Shown here: piece after piece, positions 1 to 11,859 of the stretch
Numbering within the stretch: position 1 is the first letter of the stretch
How the letters are laid out: each line of letters opens with the position of its first letter
Assembly (NCBI RefSeq): GCF_037042905.1
Contig: NC_087261.1
Location: forward strand, 14,582,217 to 14,646,216
DNA: 64,000 bases
Direction of reading: 5' to 3'
Source of the DNA: Lytechinus pictus
Lineage: Eukaryota; Echinodermata; Echinoidea; Temnopleuroida; Toxopneustidae
Notes under the pieces: model-generated
Databases searched by the model: none
What the model saw: the letters and a program-made list of their open reading frames with translations, nothing else
Told to the model about the DNA's origin: nothing
Translations under genes and position numbers: made by a program

Positions 1-400
1 GCAGGTTGTTTTCTTTAACAATTTCTTCAGTAGTCTGGCTACACCTGCTTGACTAAACAATATGTTATCTGGCCATATCTGGGCCAGGACTGGGTCCCAG
101 GACTTCAGCGTCATCATCATCATGATCAGTGGTGAATACTAAGACTAAAAATCTTTGCCTTCCTTTAATAATGATATTCCAATGTAGTCATATCTATTGA
201 TATTAAGGGCTCCCAACATGCTAATTGTTACAGCCTGGATCATTGTCAACCCGGTCAACAAATTATGTATTATAGGCTTGTCTACAAACCCTCTTATGGT
301 CCTCTTTAATGCATTGTAGCAATTCTGAGCTTTACCTTACTGATGCTTTTGGAGCTCTAAAATGTGCAAGCCTTCCTAGCCTTTCTCTAAAACTCTTGAC

Positions 401-457
401 ATCTTCCGACACAACTTATGTCCATTGTTTCATTGAGGCAACTTGTGTCGGAAGAAG
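401..457. repeat. short inverted repeat
   Basis: Arms TCTTCCGACACAA and TTGTGTCGGAAGA face each other across about 28 bases. The stretch 1-1300 otherwise holds no gene I can support; the small reading frames in it show no family resemblance. Confidence 0.6.
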
Positions 458-1312
458 ACATGGTTGACGGTGTGTTCTTGTTAAAGTCCTCTTGATTGGC
501 ATACAGTCTCCTATGCTCGACTTGTCGGATTTCAGTACAGAGAGTTGTATGACTGTACAAAGTACATCTGCATGCCACTATTAACGTGATTAAAGTCAGC
601 ATTCCTCCAGAAGAACATCCTTAGTCGTACCATAAAATGTTTATTCCTCTGGATAACCTCACAGTATACCCATGAGTAGCACATTGTGGCAAATAAATCC
701 TGGAAGTGGTACACACTGTCTAATCAATGTTGGATGGTATTTGATGGTGATGTTAAGGATGTTCCATTATGTTGTGTCCTCTTGTTGGAAAGGCAATAAT
801 CTGGCTTAGTCCTCCATCTGGTTTGTTCATTGTCTCACTGAGGAATTTCTGTTTATCATAAATATCAGGAAATTAATATTATTATTTTCATACGACTTAC
901 TTAGAAACTATAGCTTTAATATTTGGAGATGGATGCCATAGGAGATTTATCAAAGAGGAAAGAACAGAACATGGATGCTTCATCGTGAAGCAGCAACTGG
1001 ATTCAGCAAGAACGTCTAATCTCGATTCCTGTATCTGAGAAAGATGCCTATAATGCACTTTAGGCCTTCATCATGAATTTATGGCTTTCATGTCGCTCGT
1101 ATAGGCAAATGCCCATTGTTACTCTTATTAAGCATGCCCAGAGATCTTGTGATCAAAGCAAGTACTCATATTCACCACCAAGACAAGTGATGATGATGAT
1201 GGGTTCTTGTAAACGCCGGTATCCGCCACAGCTGGGCGCTCATGGCGCTTGCTCAAAAATAGGAAATATCTCACAAATTTCAATGTCTTCAAACAGTGCT
1301 TAGGATCATCAT

Positions 1313-1660
1313 TCAGTTCAAGTACTGTCCTAGTAATGCTACAAGTGAGTTATTCTTGTATTGGGATAATGTTGGAGTGGGGAACAGAAAGGTCTTCAGG
1401 TAAGACTCAAAAGTTGATTGGGTCTCTGCTCTCCTGATAAATTGGGGAAGGCTATTCCACAACTTTGGTCCAGAGATGTAGAAGGCTCTGTCACCCCAGG
1501 TTGTGTGGCTGAGAGATTCCCTCAGCAATGCTTGAGCTGCTGATCTGAGACTGCGTGTTGGTCTATGCTGAGATAAGAGCTCTGAGATGTAGGGTGGAGA
1601 TTTATCGTTAAACGCTTTAAATACAAGGACCCCAAGTTGATAAGCTAATGGTGTGCTACA
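1313..1660 (-). pseudogene. LINE reverse-transcriptase ORF2 C-terminal remnant
   Basis: On the minus strand an open frame reads through a peptide of the kind found at the extreme C-terminus of non-LTR retrotransposon ORF2 proteins. It has a YQLGVLVFKA-like start, then SLSHTTWGDRAF and GPKLWNSLP, then a TFESYLKTFLF-like end. The reverse-transcriptase and endonuclease domains are absent, so this is a short fragment. It is a different family from the LINE at 54-58 kb, whose end reads VVNQWNKLP. No poly-A or target duplication was identified. Confidence 0.75.
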
Positions 1661-2009
1661 ACATGGACCTATTACAATAGGTCCATGGCTACAAAGACCA
1701 AATATTCGAAGCTAATGGGCTTTTATTTGTACGGGTGTGACATCTTGTGCTGATCACTTGGCAATCCAGGAGTTGCTAGCGTGGACTATACTCGCAAGAA
1801 ACGCAAAGTCTCTACAAAGTCAAGAAGAGAGCAAGACCTGGATGGAAATAATGAAGCATTCAAGCAGTGGGATCTATGTAGAATGGACTCATCATTGTAC
1901 AATATGAGTGGGGTAACTGCTCATGACAAAAGTCAACATCAACCAAGCAAGAAGTGTAGGGAAGGTCATCATGGTTAATACACATAATCTATATGGAATT
2001 TTAGAGGAA

Positions 2010-2990
2010 AGTATCACTTATGTGTTCCTTGAATATTTATAAAATGTCGGATGCTTATTTGCATAATATGTAAATTACACTTTGGATATTAAGCTGATTA
2101 TTAATGTATTTGCCATTCTTAGTGATCACATCATATTGATCCAGACTGAAATGTTTTCATAACTGTTTTTGTGAGAAAAATCAAAATTTCTGGATTTTTT
2201 TCCATATAAAGATGCTCATATATGCAAATGAGGTAGATTTATTTACGATTTTTTATTTAAAAAATAAATAAATTTGTAAAACTTATCATGGGCTTCAGTT
2301 CAATTCGTATTGATTTCTGCACTTGATTTCCAATATTTTGATTATTTTCCTTATTTGTAATTTATTATGGCTAATTTGCATAAAATGCAAATTTTGTGAT
2401 TTTCCTATATGATTGTATATTTAAGGACTTTTAATATGGTGTTTAGGAAACCTTCCTGTAAGGTATTGCCATATTTCAATATCAATAGATAAAATACTTG
2501 CAATTTTTGAGGGATGTATCACCAGAGTGTTTTCTTGAATATTTATAACATGTTAGATACTTTTATTTGCATAATATGCAAATTACACTACAGACACTAA
2601 GCTAAATACAAATGTATTCAACGTGCTTAGTGATAGCAGCATGTAAATTCCAACATTAATGAAATTTTCAAGCAGATAATGAGAGAAAAATCACAATACC
2701 TTTACATTTTTCCATATAAGGATGCTTATTTGCATATTATGCAAATGAGGTAGATTTTTTTTGCACGTTTGACAAAAAATATTGAATACAGTTATTTATC
2801 ATGAATTCTCGCTCAAATTGAATTGTTTTGGACACTCAATTTGTAATCTTTGGGCTATTTTCCTTATTTTTCTAACTTTTTATGGCTAATTTGCATAATA
2901 TGCAAATTTCATAAATTTCCACTGCTTGGATTTCTTGGGACTTTTAGTATGTTGTTTAGGGGACCTTCCTGGAAAGCATTGCAGTGGAAT
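2010..2990. repeat. tandem repeat, two ~500-bp units rich in TTTGCAT
   Basis: Two diverged direct copies (about 2010-2510 and 2511-2990) share order and wording. Each has TTGAATATTTATAA, TTATTTGCATAATATG, CCATATAA-GATGCT, ATGCAAATGAGGTAGATTT, TATGGCTAATTTGCATAA and GGACTTTTA-TATG-TGTTTAGG. Several copies of the palindrome-like TTTGCATAATATGCAAA and octamer ATTTGCAT occur. No coding potential is seen. Confidence 0.8.
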
Positions 2991-3489
2991 ATCTCGTGTT
3001 GCAATTAGTGGTGGGTCAAACCCTATATTGACTGGACTATTCGCTAAATTAACTTGAGAGGAGTTGTCAAAGAATATGCTGTTTGGTAAAGTATTACTTT
3101 TGTTAGTATCTTTTGTTAGTATCGAAAGTTTGTTAATTGGTTTTGATCCAGTCTGTAACATTAATTTGTTAGTTCATAATGTACAATCCTAACGAGTTGG
3201 TTAATATCATCATGGGAAAATAAGATATTGGAGTTGTCTGCAGCTAGCGATTGTAAAGACTTTCTCATCGAATTTTTCATGTTCTGCTTGCTGTTGCCTA
3301 TAACCTGCTTGCTGTAGCCTATAACCACATTCCCAATAGTAGCTAACTTCGAACACTTATCAAAAACCGCTTTGATTTCGTTCTCATCGCCATTTGCCTA
3401 GCTTTTCTCGATCCTGGCACCACTGCCACAAACTGGGTCTATTTATAATGTTTAACAAGACTCTTCATACTGATTTTATTATGAATTAG

Positions 3490-3570
3490 ATGATGATGAC
3501 GACGACGACGACGACGACGGTGACGATAACGGCTGTTGTTGTTATCATCATCATCATTATCATTATCAAG
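3490..3570. repeat. GAC/ATC trinucleotide microsatellite
   Basis: Runs of GATGAC and GACGAC are followed by ATCATC repeats. No coding context. Confidence 0.85.
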
Positions 3571-3755
3571 ATACGTGACTTCCAGTAACGTGTCATCCTA
3601 TGTGTACATAGTTCTAATTAGTCAACAAACTACTTTTTGAATAGATTTGTAAGACAAAATACTCCCTTAAGGAGCTGGGGATAATTATATAGGCCTATTG
3701 CTGGCCATTAATAAATCAGTATATGTTTTTACTTGTAGGCCTATATTACTGAAAG

Positions 3756-4039
3756 CAGTGGCGTAACGAGCCAAACATTTTAGGGGGCTGGATCCCATAT
3801 ATTGATTGCGTAAAATTAATGCTTGCAAGCGAAGATAGCGAGCAACAGTTTTGACATTTTCATTGCCAAAATACAATTTTGTGAGGGATTTTGACATAAT
3901 ATATTGAGAAAATTACGTCATATATTTCATCCTTCTCTCTTTCCTTTCATATGATTTCCTTTCCTTTTATTTCTTAGTCGTGAAATTCTTGTTTGGGGGC
4001 AAGACTCCCTCCCCAAGCCACCCCATCTGCACGCCACCG
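3756..4039. mobile_element. hAT-like MITE (CAGTGGCG family), 284 bp
   Basis: It starts CAGTGGCGTAACGAGCC and ends in the near-complement CACGCCACCG. Flanking octamers ACTGAAAG and ATTGAAAG differ at one base, fitting an 8-bp hAT-type target duplication. The same family recurs at 12.56 kb, with larger relatives at 9.5, 26.6 and 30.5 kb. Confidence 0.7.
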
Positions 4040-4440
4040 ATTGAAAGAAATAAATTATATATTGAAAGTAATAAATTTGAATATTTTCACTCTCCCCTCA
4101 ATCTTCAAAGTAATTTGTGTGGGATTTTACTTGTTTAAAAATTAACAGTCAATTAGGCCTATAACTAATTTTCAAAAGACGCGAAGTCCACTTTTGACAC
4201 TAGTAAATTAAAACGGCAGATGTAGGCCGGCCAACAAAAATAAGTTTGCCATTTCAGTGGGCGGGTTTGCTCATTTCCATGGCCGTCGGCATAATATTAG
4301 CAAAATTTTTGACCGTCTTATATACAGAGAAAACAGAATGTATATTTTGGGAAAATATTTTGACATGTTTGGTAAATAATATCATATTTTTCAATACTTC
4401 CTTTCCTTTATTTCTGTCTCTCCTTTTTTTTTCTCTCGGT

Positions 4441-4505
4441 CGAGATTTTTTATTATTATTATTATTATTATTATTTTTTTTTTTTTTTTGGGGGGGGGGG
4501 GCATA
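4441..4505. repeat. ATT/poly-T/poly-G tract
   Basis: A TAT-rich run leads into a homopolymer T tract and then a G tract. The local reading frame with poly-Leu/Phe is a product of this composition. Confidence 0.8.
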
Positions 4506-4944
4506 TGGCCCCCAGTCCCTGTCTGTCTGCCTGTGGTAAAATCTAAACCACGCAATCCGATTCTTTTATTTTATGAATAGAACAGGATCCGAATAAACGG
4601 TGGCAATGATAACATCCACACCCTCAATAAACAAAAGTACTACCACGCGATGAGAGCAGCTATATACAGAGCGTGAATACAGAAGTAGAATCATCGCTAG
4701 ATTCGATACGTAATTATTATTGTGGGAAGGTATTCAACCGTGCAATATTTCGATTTCCTGGTCCGTTTCATAGTAAACGTAAAAATCGCTTCCATATATT
4801 GATCCGGCCGTACACAAACTGGGCTTAATTCATATACTCCGCATATATTTTGGAAAGGCTATAATGCAACCACTATAAGGCGATTCAAAGTTACTCAGTT
4901 ATCTGTTCGTGAATTAATATTTAGATGCACTTGGAGAGGCCATC

Positions 4945-5020
4945 ATGGATATGCAGAAGTGGTATCTACAATTTATATTGCTATTGATCTTGATCTTCAA
5001 TGGAGTAGTATGTCCAAATG
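4945..5020 (+). CDS. gene A exon 1: signal peptide
   Basis: The ATG opens MDMQKWYLQF followed by a Leu/Ile-rich core ending near NGVVC, a standard secretion signal with likely cleavage close to the Val-Val-Cys. The exon ends in phase 1 at G before GTAAGAATG, a strong donor. The start is chosen because it is the first ATG giving an n-h-c region signal, and all downstream exons match this phase. Confidence 0.75.
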
Positions 5021-5393
5021 GTAAGAATGTCATTGAACTGAATTAATTCCTACATGCCAATAGATGAAGCCCAAGGCAATAGCGTATTCAACATAATACT
5101 GCGAAATGACCGTGTTTATGTGTGTTTTTCATAAAAGGAAACATATTGTAAAATACAAAATTTCAAGTAAATGCCATACGCATATACATATATATTGTCG
5201 ATATGAAACGGTTTGTATTTAATTATGTTCTCTGTCGTAAAATGTAGGCCTAATTGCATATTTCATAAGGCTTAATCTAATGAGAATTTGCAACTTACAA
5301 AAGGGGATTATAAAGAAGAGAAGATAAGAAAAATGTCGCGTAATGTTAGAAACATCCGGTTATATAGGAAGATCATGATGGACCTACTTTGTT

Positions 5394-5775
5394 TTACTTT
5401 ATCATTATTATTTTACAACAGAACACCATACTGGGCGTCGATACGGGGGGGGGGGGGGTGGAGCTAGGGGGGCGATATTGCCCCCGATGAAAATATTTGA
5501 GGGGCCGGGCACAAACACATCGATTTGCAACCCCATAATCAGTTAATATGCAATGCAAGTATAGCTTTCCTAAAAGCATTGTAAATCATTCACACTATAA
5601 AATCATTGAACATAATAATGACATAAAAAGGAACATACTACATTTTCAGTTTTCTGACGCGCTTCGCGCGTAAAATGCTGTAGGCCTATTACAATTTAGA
5701 GGCCACGCTTACTCCCCCCCCCCCAATTTTGCCCACTCCTATTGGCAACATACAATGGCACCCCTGTACCGTAGA
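5394..5775. mobile_element. degraded GGCGTCGAT-family repeat in intron 1 of gene A
   Basis: GGGCGTCGAT with poly-G, a GGCGATATTGCCCC segment, a CGCGCTTCGCGCG core and a closing poly-C plus ACCCCTGTACC resemble the 9.5-kb hAT-like element. It looks shortened and lacks clear termini. Confidence 0.5.
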
Positions 5776-5855
5776 TATGGGAATTTGCAGAAAATATTTT
5801 ACAACACTGTTATTTGATCATGGAACTGCAAGTCAATTCTTGATAAAGGGAAGGT

Positions 5856-7726
5856 CTAGGCTGAAGATATTTATGTCTCAATAAAGCAAAATGCTGAAAA
5901 TTTTATCAAAATCGGATAACAAATAGTCATTGAAAAAGTTATTGAATTTTAAAGATTTGCATTATTCCGGCGAAACAGTTCTAGGCAGGTCTGTATGAAT
6001 ATTCATTAGGTGGGCTGATGATGTTATATCTCCACTTGTTCTTTTGTATTTTATTATATGAAATCAGGTATATTCAAAAAAATTCTACCAAGAACTAAAA
6101 CAATTGGATTGACAACTGGTAAAGTGCATTAGTTATTTATTGCCGCAACTTATTTCATCATAATGGAGACACATCATTTACACATGTATGAAAAAATGAA
6201 ACAATTATGATTTCATGTAATAACATAAGAGAAAGGAAAGTGGAGATGTGATATCATCACCCCCACCTAATGAATATTCATGACGATGTATACCCAGAAG
6301 GAAAAACCAGTAAAACCAGTAAGAATTTTTACTGGTTTCCAGTAGAATTTTACTGGTTTCCAGTATATTTTTACTGGGCCAGTTGATTTTTAACTGGACC
6401 AGTAAAAATCAACTGGAGACCAGTTCCAACAATTGCATTCCAGTTGATGCAATTAGTAATACCAGTTAAATTGTTTTTCATCAAACTGGTGTTTCTGGTC
6501 CAATAAATGGTTTCCAGTAGATTTTTACTGGTTTCCAGTATATGTTTACTGGACCAGTTGATTTTTAACTGGACCAGTATAAATCAACTGGAGACCAGTT
6601 CAAACAATTGCATTCCAGTTGAAGCAAATGAGTTAATTTGTTTTTCATCAAACTGGTGTTACTGGTCCAATAAATAATGATTTTATTTCAAGTCAGATCA
6701 TTTGACGAATTATGGAAAATGAATCTTGCAATTCATAGAAAGTTATTATCGTTATCATCATTCTTCTTATAATTATCATAATTATTATGATTATTATGAT
6801 CATTGTTGTTATCATTCTTATTACTGTTATCATTTTTATCGATATTGTAATTATTATTATTAATATCATAATTATCAAGTATTAACATTATCATTAAAAT
6901 AATTATTTCCTTTAATTATGATTAAGATCAAAGCAAGATACATTCCTCTGATATAGTCAACTGGTCTAAAGTAATTCATTGTTTGAAATTGAACTGGTCA
7001 AGACCAGTAATACCAGTAATTCTGATGATGCTGATCACGTGGTTTACCTCATTTGCATATTTCCTATTTAAAAAAGAAAAATCAGGATTTAGAATGGAAT
7101 TATCCTTACAATGGCACTCATTGTTGTTTAAAAACTTTCCAAATTAATGTGCGAACTAATTCACAATGAAAATGTGTAATTTCATATATCACATTTAAAA
7201 TAACAGCAGAAAGATTAATTTACTAACCATCTTTTCCATCACATTTCACAGACCATGGTATATAACAAACCAAATGCATGTAATAAATTGATCCAGTAAG
7301 ACCAGTACGAGGACCAGTTTGACCAGTTCGACCAGTAGAAAATACCAGTAAACAGACCAGCTTGAAAACCAGTACGAAGACCAGTGATACCAGTATAACA
7401 ACCACCAGAAACAAGACCAGTATAAAATTCCAGTAATTCAAGACCAGTTTAATTTTTAACTGGACCAGTAAAATTTTAACTGGACCAGTATGACCAGTTA
7501 GACCAGTAAACCGATGTTCCAATTTCCAGAGTTACCAGTTAAAATTCTACTGGTCCAACTGGTCCAGTGGAACTGGTTTTTCCTTCTGGGTAATAACTGT
7601 TTTCACAAAATATTGATAAACTTTAAAATTCAATAACTTTTTTATTTGTTATCTGATTTTCAGCATTTTGCTCTGTTAATTTTACTCTATTCATTGAGAT
7701 ATATTTTCAGCCCGGACCATCCCTTT
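5856..7726. mobile_element. palindromic MITE, split by a second transposon
   Basis: Left arm (about 5856-6292) and right arm (7591-7726) are inverted copies of each other. The left has AGCAAAATGCTGAAAATTTT and ATCGGATAACAAATAG, with the reverse complements near the right end. The same family occurs at 11.9-12.46 kb. Removing 6293-7590 rejoins the arms. It sits in intron 1 of gene A and stops about 45 bases before exon 2. Confidence 0.75.
6293..7590. mobile_element. non-autonomous DNA transposon made of ACCAGT/ACTGGT motifs
   Basis: Perfect terminal inverted repeats CCCAGAAGGAAAAACCAGT close both ends, with TA on each side as the probable target duplication. The interior contains several dozen CCAGT or ACTGG motifs and an internal direct duplication (about 6350-6490 and 6515-6670). 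An AT-rich middle of ATT/ATC repeats holds no transposase frame. The TA duplication points to the Tc1/mariner group; the family itself is not one I recognise. Confidence 0.8.
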
Positions 7727-7772
7727 AATTTTCTTTTTTGTTCTTTCATCCATCACTGCCACGACATCAAAG

Positions 7773-7868
7773 GTGAACTAATGTGTCAATATCAAGGCAA
7801 TGATGGTATGAGAGGATTTTTAGTGAATATGGCCGAAGATGATCAGCTAGACGTGTACTCTGATGAAG
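7773..7868 (+). CDS. gene A exon 2: short ectodomain segment
   Basis: Phase 1 to phase 1, 32 codons, preceded by a T/C-rich acceptor ending CATCAAAG and followed by GTAGGCC. It encodes GELMCQYQG, then GFLVNMAEDDQLDVYSDE, with one Cys. Codons run cleanly from exon 1 and into exon 3. No domain is assigned. Confidence 0.6.
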
Positions 7869-8692
7869 GTAGGCCAACAATATTTTTGGTATTCTCACCA
7901 AATGTATTTTGATATACATGTATATTTTGTTTCTAGAGTGTTTTCTTTTTAATTTATCAGCCACAAGGTCAGATACAAATTGAAACAAATTTCAGAAAAT
8001 TACATTTAATTTTTGACTGACAAAAAATGTTCAGAAGATTCGAACCCTATACAAAAAGTGGCAAAAATCATTTTTCCAGTTATAATCTTGTCCTTCAACG
8101 CCTCTGTTCCATTCGCACGCAATTTCATATTCTTATCCTTACAAATTAATGCATTTAAAAATTGAGGTTATGTCCATTACATATGCAGCATCAGATCCTA
8201 CAAAGCATTTCATGGGCCCAATATTATTGTCCGAGGGCAATAGTGACTCTATTATGCTTGTGCATGGGCCAATCCTTTTATTTCCGTGACCCGTCCATTT
8301 ATTTGTCATTGTTGATGCTGTATATATACGCTATATAGTGCATTTGAGGTATACCTTATCTATTCTTGATATGAAATTGTCTTTTAATCACCAGTATTAT
8401 TGAATTTATACCACATGTGAATCCATCTCTTCCAACATTTATTTTTTGTGTGAATTGCGATATCAATTTTTTTAATCCTATGTTGGATTAAAAAAGAAAA
8501 CATAATCGTGATGAAGGCGGTTTTTTGAGGAAATAGATTAACATCAATTATTATTTTCTTTCAAATTGGGGGATTTGGTTGGAATCGTCAGGACGATATT
8601 TTGATATAATTCTATTTTTATTCAACAAGCACCCTGTGATGAAATCATAAAATTTTATTTTTTTCTTGCCATTATATGATCCTCTTTTATAG

Positions 8693-9010
8693 TCGCACCA
8701 CGTGTTCAAATTGATGCTCGTGCGAACGTATCATGCGGTACTCAACATAAAGGGAAATTCTCCTTTGAGCTTGTCGGTCAAAAGGAATGGCAAATTCTTC
8801 TTCGTTTATCTCCGACAGACGTCAGTGATGACGTCATCGTCGAAGCCTCCAATGGGCATGATGTTCATAGTATCTCGAGAGAAAACCACCAATCCGGTTA
8901 TCCGATGTATCTGCTCTCAGAGACCAATCTGAAGATTTTTTCTGATTTTAAAAGTCGAGGAGATTCAAACAGGGGGTTTATGCTCAATGTCCGGGCAGTC
9001 AAAGTAGTTG
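8693..9010 (+). CDS. gene A exon 3: CUB-like domain
   Basis: The exon is 318 nt, phase 1-1, acceptor TTTTATAG, donor G|GTACGT. The 106-residue segment has the CUB pattern of alternating hydrophobic strands: an early VSCGTQ, EWQILLRLSP in the middle, then SETNLKIFSDFKSRGD and NRGFMLNVRAV, resembling the CUB ending of Asn-x-Leu, Phe-x-Ser-Asp and Gly-Phe-x-x-x-Tyr/Val. It has one Cys rather than the usual four, so CUB-like is the safe name. It matches the 107-residue gene B exons in length and phase. Confidence 0.65.
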
Positions 9011-9529
9011 GTACGTATGTAGACATAAAAGCCCCTTTATTACTCAAAGTTTCCGGATCCGAGATATAAAATTTGGAAAACACATTTTATGGAATTTGTG
9101 GAAACACTGGAAGGATATCAACGTATAACTTTGTGGATAGGAAATCATGTGCAAACGGAATTCGGGGTCCAATTTTAGAAAACTTATATCATTGACTATT
9201 ATTTGAGACTACGAGAACCGAGAAATCATTTATTAGACAGTGACTATTATGTCGACCTATTGTCTGCAGTGCGAGCTGAACAATTTTTTTTCATTGAGAT
9301 GATAACTGGGCGTTATAAGCACCATTTTAAACCGTGAACAGGAAAGGTATCAAATTAAACAAAATAATGATGCGAGTGCGTACCGCGAGCTGAAAATTTT
9401 TAATTTTCATCGCTTTTTTGTAATGCATGCAGGATGGTTATCTCGCTAATACCTGTTTCCATTGTCACGATTTCGCCACGACTCAAACGGCGGTCTTTAT
9501 CGTGGAGTAATCGCAGTAGTAGTTTCAGA

Positions 9530-10368
9530 CAGAGGCGTCGATCCTGGGGGGCAGGGGGGCGATCGCCCCAATGAAAATATTGGGGGGGGGGGGGCAAACA
9601 TATCTTTTGCCCCCCAATAATTCCGCATGTGCAAAAATAAAACAAGATTGTAATATTACACAGAAATCAGCAAGCGAGATTGAAATACACAACTCGTTCT
9701 TTATTTAAAATCGTGCTCAAAATGTCCGCTTTTCAGATTGGAATATAAACATTTTCAGGTCGCGCTTCGCATCATTTCTGTAGCAGAAACCCATACTTTT
9801 CATGATTAAATAGGTGAATAGAATGCCCCGTTTTCAGTTCTAAACCTCAAAAGAAATCCCACTTCGATTTGCGATAAACTTTTGTTGGATATACTATATC
9901 TTGTTCTTTATTAAAAAGTCCATTAAACTGTCAATTTTTTTCAGATCGAAATATCAAAATTTTCAGCTCGCGCTTCGTGCTCGCATCTATTGTTCCTTTT
10001 AAATACCCATCTTAATCGTTGGTACCAAAAATGCTTAGAATATCAAGCTTTCAGGTCAGAATATAAAGAAATTTCAGCTCGCTCTCGGCACTCGCATTAT
10101 CTGTGTAGTGAGATATGTATCCTCCTCATGAGTTACTACAAACAGTTAACAGAAACCTTTTTCCTGCTTTCAGGTCAGTATATACTAAATATTTTCAGCT
10201 CGCGCTTCGCGCTCGCATTTATTTGTTGGTGAGATATGTGTCTCTTTCTCATGAGTCATATATATAGGCCTATGTGTGTGTGGGTGAGTTTGTTTGTTTT
10301 GTATGATCAAGCGCGCCTTTGGAACATTGATTTTGCCCCCCAATTTGAAAAATGGATCGACGCCCCTG
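9530..10368. mobile_element. hAT-like element with tandem CTCGCGCTTCGCGCTCGC units
   Basis: Ends CAGAGGCGTCGATCC and GGATCGACGCCCCTG are imperfect inverted repeats. They are flanked on both sides by the identical octamer GTTTCAGA, an 8-bp target duplication typical of hAT transposons. The interior is a run of diverged ~120-bp units, each with TTTTCAGCTCGCGCTTCG, TCGCAT and a GTGAGATATG segment. No transposase is present. It lies in the intron after exon 3 of gene A. Confidence 0.8.
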
Positions 10369-11006
10369 GTTTCAGATCGTATCAGATCATAGCATATCAG
10401 TTGTGGCAATCGTACCCGTAGAAAATTTGTTGAATGGTTAACAAAATCAGTTACGAAAGGCCAATCGTGGGTTAAGGATCGCATGGCAGTGTGAACGAGG
10501 TATTAAAAAAAAATGAAAACTCGAATTACGGGAAGAATAGTTGTGTATATTGAACACTGGATTTCAAGCCCCATGTTATCATTTATTCATCCCAACCAAC
10601 AGCTACTGTGAGCCCGAGCCAAATTTTGAATTTTATATAATGACTTGAAAGATTTGTGTTAACAGTGACTGGATGAGAAAAAATTCAAAATTTGATGAGT
10701 AAAAATGCTGTTTTGGAGCACTTTATTACAGCTTGAGTAGGAAGCTTGTGACAGAATTTACTTCACATTTTTATCTTCAGTATTTCAAAATATCTGGGGG
10801 GGGGGCAACGATCCTGACTAAGGGAGTGCCCCACTCCCCTTGGTGCCAACACTGGATACATGTCGGATAAAATTAGTGTGTAATCATAGGCTCAGTAAAC
10901 ATATGCATGACAATATATCGATGTAAATAAATGATGAAGGCTATCCGTTAGTGAGGAACAGCTTAGTGCCATAATCAGTTACTTGTCTTTTTTTTTCTTT
11001 TCACAG

Positions 11007-11054
11007 AACAACATTATCTACAACATTCGACGTCCTGTTACAACCAGGAAAGGG
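11007..11054 (+). CDS. gene A exon 4: 16-codon linker exon
   Basis: Acceptor TTTTCACAG and donor AGGG|GTAATT frame a 48-nt exon, phase 1-1, encoding EQHYLQHSTSCYNQERG including the shared codon. Its Cys may pair with Cys residues of exon 5. A short exon needs transcript support, but frame and phase are exact. Confidence 0.55.
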
Positions 11055-11625
11055 GTAATTATAACAAGTTCCTTATTGCAAAGGAGCCATACTCTGCAAG
11101 AATAATACAAAAAATCTGAATTCTTAATCTTATGTCTGTCATATTATTTAATTGATCTATTTCCCATATTGATCGCATTTAATAGGGGGGGGGGTGGAAT
11201 TCAATATCGAATAGGCCTATCATCTACACCCAAAGCCCAAAATCGCTATACAATTATTACAAAGGTTTTAAACTATGATTGCATTATTGATATTTTCATT
11301 AGTTGCATATGTGGAAAACTTTGCAGGAGGGGAAAGTGTACACCCCCCCCCCGAATGCTCATCGCCAATTTTGGAGACACTTTCCCTGTCTATATATATC
11401 TGAAACAAAAGATAAAACAGTTATCAAAATTCTGGCAAGGGGGGGGGGGGGGGGGGCTCTGCCCCGTTCCCTTCGGTATAGTGATTTTTAAAATCTAAAT
11501 TGATAAAATAATAACCCTTTTTCTTTGTGTAAACTTTCTCAAGTTAGTAAAACGTAAAAAAAAAATTGAATTCACTCCGGACTTGGATTATGATTAAGGC
11601 TGCTTTTGTTTTCATTCTTCTGCAG

Positions 11626-11852
11626 ATGGCCAATCTGGTGCTTGGATATATCGAGTCACCTGTGATGATATCCATCCCACTTACGACAGTGTGCTCATAT
11701 CATATCGGCAAGGCCCAGGGATGTCAGACACTGGATACAAAACAGTTATGTGCGAGAAATTTCATGATGATCTTCCCGGCACCTCCGTCATGCCGTGGAT
11801 TGACACCTGGCCGAATTTATCATGCTTTCGTAATTCAAATAAATTAGTGATG
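11626..11852 (+). CDS. gene A exon 5: Cys-containing ectodomain segment
   Basis: The exon is 227 nt, phase 1 to 0, acceptor CTTCTGCAG, donor GTGATG|GTAGGT. It encodes about 76 residues including AWIYRVTCDD, DSVLISYRQG, KTVMCEKF and PNLSCFRNSNKLVM. With exon 6 (VVVSAQKQMVSDVIIEMIIYRG) the ending resembles the Asn-x-Leu, hydrophobic strand and Tyr-Arg finish of a CUB domain. I infer a second CUB-like unit spread over exons 4-6. Confidence 0.6.
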
Positions 11853-11859
11853 GTAGGTT

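Noticed and set aside
6293..7590. CRISPR-like spaced repeats (ACCAGT)
   Set aside because: Motifs are irregularly spaced, in both orientations and enclosed by transposon ends; the genome is eukaryotic.
7646..7772. Upstream extension of gene A exon 2
   Set aside because: The open frame continues into MITE sequence; the acceptor at CATCAAAG fits both phase and pyrimidine tract.
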